Below are positions 23,674 to 26,607 of a DNA stretch of 26,607 nucleotides, in pieces (within the stretch, counting starts at the first letter, position 1; every line of letters starts with the position of its first letter). The DNA comes from a virus. Location: positions 1-26,607 of IMG/VR virus record IMGVR_UViG_3300044732_001740; one strand, given 5' to 3'. Below the pieces are notes generated by a model. That model had not been told where the DNA came from. It saw only the letters and a program-made list of their open reading frames with translations, and did not search any database. The position numbers were made by a program, and so were the translations under genes.

Positions 23674-24479
23674 TAAACTTCTTGTTGTTCATATTTTATA
23701 TCCCTATCTTTCGTAAAGAAATATTCTTTTTTGGCGGTATTTACCCAGAATTTTACCTCATCTTCGGTAAGAACATTTTCTCCGTTCTTGTAGTTCCAGA
23801 AAATAGAACCTTCTCTTAAGTTGAGGTGCTTATAACCAACTCTTGGGATTGTCATTATTTTTGCGGAATTATAAGTCATTCTTAGCAAGAACTCATAAAC
23901 AAATGTTAATTTGAGAGATGATTTAAACATTCCAAATTCCATAACTTTTTCTCTTTTAATTACCATACCAGAAGTTTGGAAATTTTGATAATTGTGTAAA
24001 GTTTCGTTTGTTAAAATACCCATTTCCATTGCAAAGTTTGCGGCGAATGTTGCTTCATTTGTGAAACCAGCAAAAGTTCCTTTAGCATCAACATCAACAA
24101 CAATTGGTAAGAATGCTTGAACATCGGGATAGACTTCAGCGAATTTCTTAACATTTTTAAACCAAATACTGGAATACTCATCGTCAAATTCAAAGAACGA
24201 TACCCATTCAGATGTTGATGATTCAATGCCTAAATTAATCTGTGATGAAAAATTAGGCGTGTCTTTATATTCGATAAGCTTAACGTTTAATCCGCCAAAG
24301 TCATATTCTTTTAATTTATTAACTAATTGTTCTTCAGTCGTATGAACAATTATTAAATCGTTAATACCAACTTGTTGGGTTTGCAATGATTTAATTGCTT
24401 TATCAAAGTAATCATTAAAATCTTTTACCAATGCTGATTTGATTGGTAGAATAACGGATAAATTTAAATTGTTTTCCAT
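23673..24479 (-). CDS. Glycosyltransferase family 2-like protein (268 aa)
   Basis: GT-A fold pattern: LNLSVILPIK (strand 1), DLIIVHTTEEQ, then SSQINLGIESSTSEWVSFFE followed by FDDEY, the metal-binding DxD-like motif (about residues 93-98), and FQTSGMVIKREKVMEFGMF as the acceptor-side loop. The His in VGYKHLNLREGS may be the late metal ligand. It would transfer a sugar from a nucleotide-sugar; donor and acceptor are unknown. The start at 24479 (MENNLNLSV) leaves a one-base gap to the upstream stop; the ATG at 24500 would overlap that gene. It forms a pair with the next GT-B-type gene. Confidence 0.78.
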   Translation of the reverse strand: MENNLNLSVILPIKSALVKDFNDYFDKAIKSLQTQQVGINDLIIVHTTEEQLVNKLKEYDFGGLNVKLIEYKDTPNFSSQINLGIESSTSEWVSFFEFDDEYSSIWFKNVKKFAEVYPDVQAFLPIVVDVDAKGTFAGFTNEATFAANFAMEMGILTNETLHNYQNFQTSGMVIKREKVMEFGMFKSSLKLTFVYEFLLRMTYNSAKIMTIPRVGYKHLNLREGSIFWNYKNGENVLTEDEVKFWVNTAKKEYFFTKDRDIKYEQQEV

Positions 24480-24480
24480 A

Positions 24481-25548
24481 TTAAGCTTCGACTGTTTCAT
24501 TTAGTTTATTTAGTTGTAATTCAAAAGACCCCTTTCTTGATGTTAAGTACGAATCAAAAAGCTCAACCACCTTGTTGTTAAATTTTTCAGGATCTGAAAA
24601 TTGCGCTGCTGTTGTTTCGATTTCAGAGAAGAGTTCGGGTTTGATATTGTCCTCAATCCAGTTTTGGATAAAATCTGCGGTAATATCAGCTAATTGCGTT
24701 GGATTCTCCAACCAAATACCATTTTCTTCTTTCATCCAAGCTGGTGTCAAATTAGGGACTTGTCCAATGACAGGTACACCAACTTTCATTGATTCTAGTG
24801 GGAACGTACCAAACGCACTTGTGGGGTCAATCCAAATAGAAAGGAAGCAATCTTTTAATCCGGTTGCAAATTCTCTTTCGGTCAAACCTCTTAGGTCTCT
24901 AAAAGTAACCCATCTGAATTGGGGATATTTTAGATAGAAAGTTTTAATGAAATTCAAACCATCTCTTTGTTCTCTAGCGTGTACCGCAACAATTGGTTTT
25001 GCGGGAAGGGTTGCTTTTTCAAAAGTATCGGGAATATAAGGTTCCAAAATATCAATTGATGCTGTTTTCATTATTTTGGAAATGAAATCTTTTTGTGTCT
25101 CGGACGTGGTAATGCATTTAACAAAACCATATTGCATCCAAGTTGCACCGGGTTGGAGGGTTTCCATCATGTGGTCATATGCTTGACAAAGAACAATTTT
25201 TCCGCAAGGGAGGTTCTTAACCTGATCCATAACAAATGCAAAAACCTCAGGAATTACAAGATAATCTTCGGGGGAAATCTCCAAATTGGTACCTTCCACA
25301 GATTTGTGGGGAAGTTCTTTCATATAATCTTCTCCCAACCAATTTGCAACACCAATATAATCGGGTTTTTCATGAAGAATTATCGCGTTATAACCCGCTC
25401 TCTTTAATGTCAATGCAATTTGATAAATGTATCTAATGGAAGCTTTTGCATTTCCTTTAGTGTCTTGAACAAAGAAATAAATCTTAGAATTTTTTTGTTC
25501 TATATTTGCAATAGAATTTTTTAATTTTTCTACAACGCTATTATCCAT
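24481..25548 (-). CDS. GT-B-type glycosyltransferase (355 aa)
   Basis: Two Rossmann-like halves. The first has KIYFFVQDTKGNAKASIRYI and RAGYNAIILHEKPDYIG. The second has PIVAVHAREQRDGLNFIKTF and, at about residues 240-265, IDPTSAFGTFPLESMKVGVP followed by VIG, the nucleotide-sugar-binding E-x-K/G-P motif of GT4/GT1-like enzymes. No signal peptide or membrane helix, so it acts in the cytoplasm. Together with the adjacent GT2-like gene it may glycosylate virion proteins, DNA or a host surface polymer; T4-like phages are known for DNA glucosylation and some for capsid glycans, but these proteins are not obviously related to T4 alpha- or beta-glucosyltransferase. Confidence 0.78.
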   Translation of the reverse strand: MDNSVVEKLKNSIANIEQKNSKIYFFVQDTKGNAKASIRYIYQIALTLKRAGYNAIILHEKPDYIGVANWLGEDYMKELPHKSVEGTNLEISPEDYLVIPEVFAFVMDQVKNLPCGKIVLCQAYDHMMETLQPGATWMQYGFVKCITTSETQKDFISKIMKTASIDILEPYIPDTFEKATLPAKPIVAVHAREQRDGLNFIKTFYLKYPQFRWVTFRDLRGLTEREFATGLKDCFLSIWIDPTSAFGTFPLESMKVGVPVIGQVPNLTPAWMKEENGIWLENPTQLADITADFIQNWIEDNIKPELFSEIETTAAQFSDPEKFNNKVVELFDSYLTSRKGSFELQLNKLNETVEA

Positions 25549-25549
25549 A

Positions 25550-25810
25550 TTAAATTTTGTTAAGTATTTTATGTTTTATTAATGTATTAAATGCTAACTT
25601 AAAGGGAATAGAAATTGAACTTCCTTTTAATCCTAATGTTTCGTCAATTTGCTCCTCATTTGAAAGAACGACCTCAATCATCGCTTTAAGAATTTCAAAT
25701 TTAACAACGCTTATGTTATGTTCAGTTCCACCTGTGGGGTTTGGGATATTAACATATTCATCAAAGTTATCTATGTCAATATAATATGCGTCTCCAAATA
25801 ATTTAATCAT
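25550..25810 (-). CDS. Small protein of unknown function (86 aa)
   Basis: Acidic N-terminus with DAYYIDIDNFDEYVNIP, then NPTGGTEHNISVVKFEILKA in the centre and a basic C-terminus. No family recognised. It overlaps the upstream HAD-like gene by eight bases and ends one base before the glycosyltransferase gene, so it is translated within this unit. It could be an adaptor or regulator for either neighbour. Confidence 0.62.
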   Translation of the reverse strand: MIKLFGDAYYIDIDNFDEYVNIPNPTGGTEHNISVVKFEILKAMIEVVLSNEEQIDETLGLKGSSISIPFKLAFNTLIKHKILNKI

Positions 25811-26471
25811 TTTTTATCGTGTTAACTACCCCTTCCAATTCTTTAATTCGATTTATTTCGTATTTTGAAGGAATATGTTTATTATATTCTTGATTGAATT
25901 TTATTATTAGTTTACCGTTTGGAATATTCAATAATAAATCGGGATTTGCTGTAAGTAAAACATCAATTTCATCCCACATTGAGTTTATTGTTGAGTTGCT
26001 ATAAAACTTTATCTTTTCAATAAGACAACCAAATTTTGATAAGAAAAATAATGAAGCTGGTTTTGATTTACCAATCTCATCAGACACAATGGTTAAATCA
26101 TGATAGTCTCTTAAGGTGCGATAAATTTCGTTTAAGTCGTTGAACGTGGATGTTTCAACAGAACCGGAATGACCGAATATTTGCATGGGAAATTCTTCAT
26201 ATAAGAACGAATATAATTCATCGTCATTTCTAAATGCAAAATGGTCTTTAAGGGTTAAGCTGTTAATTGGTCTTTTTATCTCGTATGTAAAATTATCCGC
26301 ATTAGGTATTTCAGTGAAGGTCGCTTCTTCTGTGTTTAATTCAGATTCACCCTCATGTTGTTTTAGTGGTGACTCATCAATATCTTGCTCTAGATAAGCT
26401 TTTTCATAGACTTGAATAATCTTACCCAATGTATCCCGTAAAACACCATTTAATTCAATACCAATTCTCAT
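25803..26471 (-). CDS. HAD-superfamily-like protein with degenerate catalytic motif I (222 aa)
   Basis: The start at 26471 (MRIGIELNGVL) is an ATG; a TTG 18 bases upstream is less likely. Residues 2-10 align with HAD motif I of the nucleotidase type (IGIDLDGVL), but the two aspartates are Glu and Asn (IELNGV), so the phosphoryl-enzyme Asp is missing. About 125-137, TIVSDEIGKSKPASLFFLSK fits motif II (Ser/Thr) and the motif III Lys. About 168-178, DVLLTANPDLLLN fits motif IV, but with Thr-Ala in place of the usual Asp-Asp. It is probably a non-catalytic relative with a binding or regulatory role; the function is unknown. Confidence 0.62.
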   Translation of the reverse strand: MRIGIELNGVLRDTLGKIIQVYEKAYLEQDIDESPLKQHEGESELNTEEATFTEIPNADNFTYEIKRPINSLTLKDHFAFRNDDELYSFLYEEFPMQIFGHSGSVETSTFNDLNEIYRTLRDYHDLTIVSDEIGKSKPASLFFLSKFGCLIEKIKFYSNSTINSMWDEIDVLLTANPDLLLNIPNGKLIIKFNQEYNKHIPSKYEINRIKELEGVVNTIKND

Positions 26472-26526
26472 TAATACTTTTTCATACAAAATAAAAATTA
26501 AATTGGATAACTAAATAGTTGTTAAT

Positions 26527-26607
26527 TCACTCTTCGTATTTTTTTAAGATTTTGGAAATTATTGAATTTCTAACAATATCGGAATCTGTAAAACTAAATA
26601 TTCCGAT
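26527..26607 (-). CDS. 3' end of a minus-strand gene cut by the window edge
   Basis: The frame is open from base 26607 to a TGA at 26529-26527 and gives 26 residues, including SDIVRNSIISKILKKYEE, a plausible charged C-terminal helix. The gap to the next start codon is 55 bases, as expected between genes of this unit. Too short to identify. Confidence 0.4.
   Translation of the reverse strand: MGIFSFTDSDIVRNSIISKILKKYEE

Noticed and set aside
1-26607. tRNA genes, rRNA, CRISPR arrays, anti-CRISPR or toxin-antitoxin loci
   Set aside because: No cloverleaf-like GC-rich segments, no regularly spaced repeats and no recognisable toxin-antitoxin pair were seen on reading; the coupled small pair at 11723-12170 shows no such features.

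Overview
The window is a piece of a large, AT-rich, tailed-phage genome of the T4-like (contractile-tail, 'far T4') kind, most probably infecting a member of the Bacteroidota. The phage assignment rests on an almost canonical T4 head cassette on the plus strand: portal (gp20-like), two small genes in the place of T4 67/68, prohead protease (gp21-like), acidic scaffold (gp22-like) and major capsid protein (gp23-like). A gp55-like late sigma factor and a gp5-like baseplate protein lie on the minus strand. The host guess rests on two promoters of the Bacteroidota type (TTTG, 19-20 bp, TAnnTTTG), on start codons preceded by A/T-rich leaders without Shine-Dalgarno sequences, and on Bacteroidota-style signal peptides. 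It is an inference.

Layout. 1-8527 (+): head morphogenesis genes. The portal gene runs in from the left edge and is split in frame by a 440-residue intein carrying an HNH endonuclease. Terminators close the protease block (about 5030) and the capsid gene (about 8570). 8650-10077 (+): a free-standing HNH protein fused to a Mom/GNAT-like domain. 10107-16765: an accessory zone with frequent strand switches. It holds a secreted CAP-like protein, small unknowns, a PcfJ-like/WG-repeat protein, a leucine-rich-repeat protein and other small proteins. 16776-26607 (mostly -): virion genes (a large structural protein, a gp5-like OB-fold baseplate protein, a hydrophobic structural protein), the late sigma factor, two glycosyltransferases and a degenerate HAD-like protein. 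One plus-strand secreted-protein gene sits inside this block.

How it may work together. The capsid protein has a clear gp21-type processing site (after LINE, residue 60). Five accessory proteins (genes at 10107, 13894, 15874, 16310, 16765) start with a related short leader, K-x(2-4)-[IL]TE-[SD]-x..., followed 10-20 residues later by the same [IL]xE signature. My main proposal is that this leader is a capsid-targeting sequence, removed by the prohead protease, and that the unrelated bodies behind it are cargo packaged in the head. A second theme is a recurring (G/A)ATATTTAT element just upstream of transcription units on both strands, a candidate late promoter for the gp55-like factor encoded at 22942-23673. 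No tRNA, rRNA, CRISPR array or insertion sequence was seen, and no gene-free stretch exceeds 300 bases.
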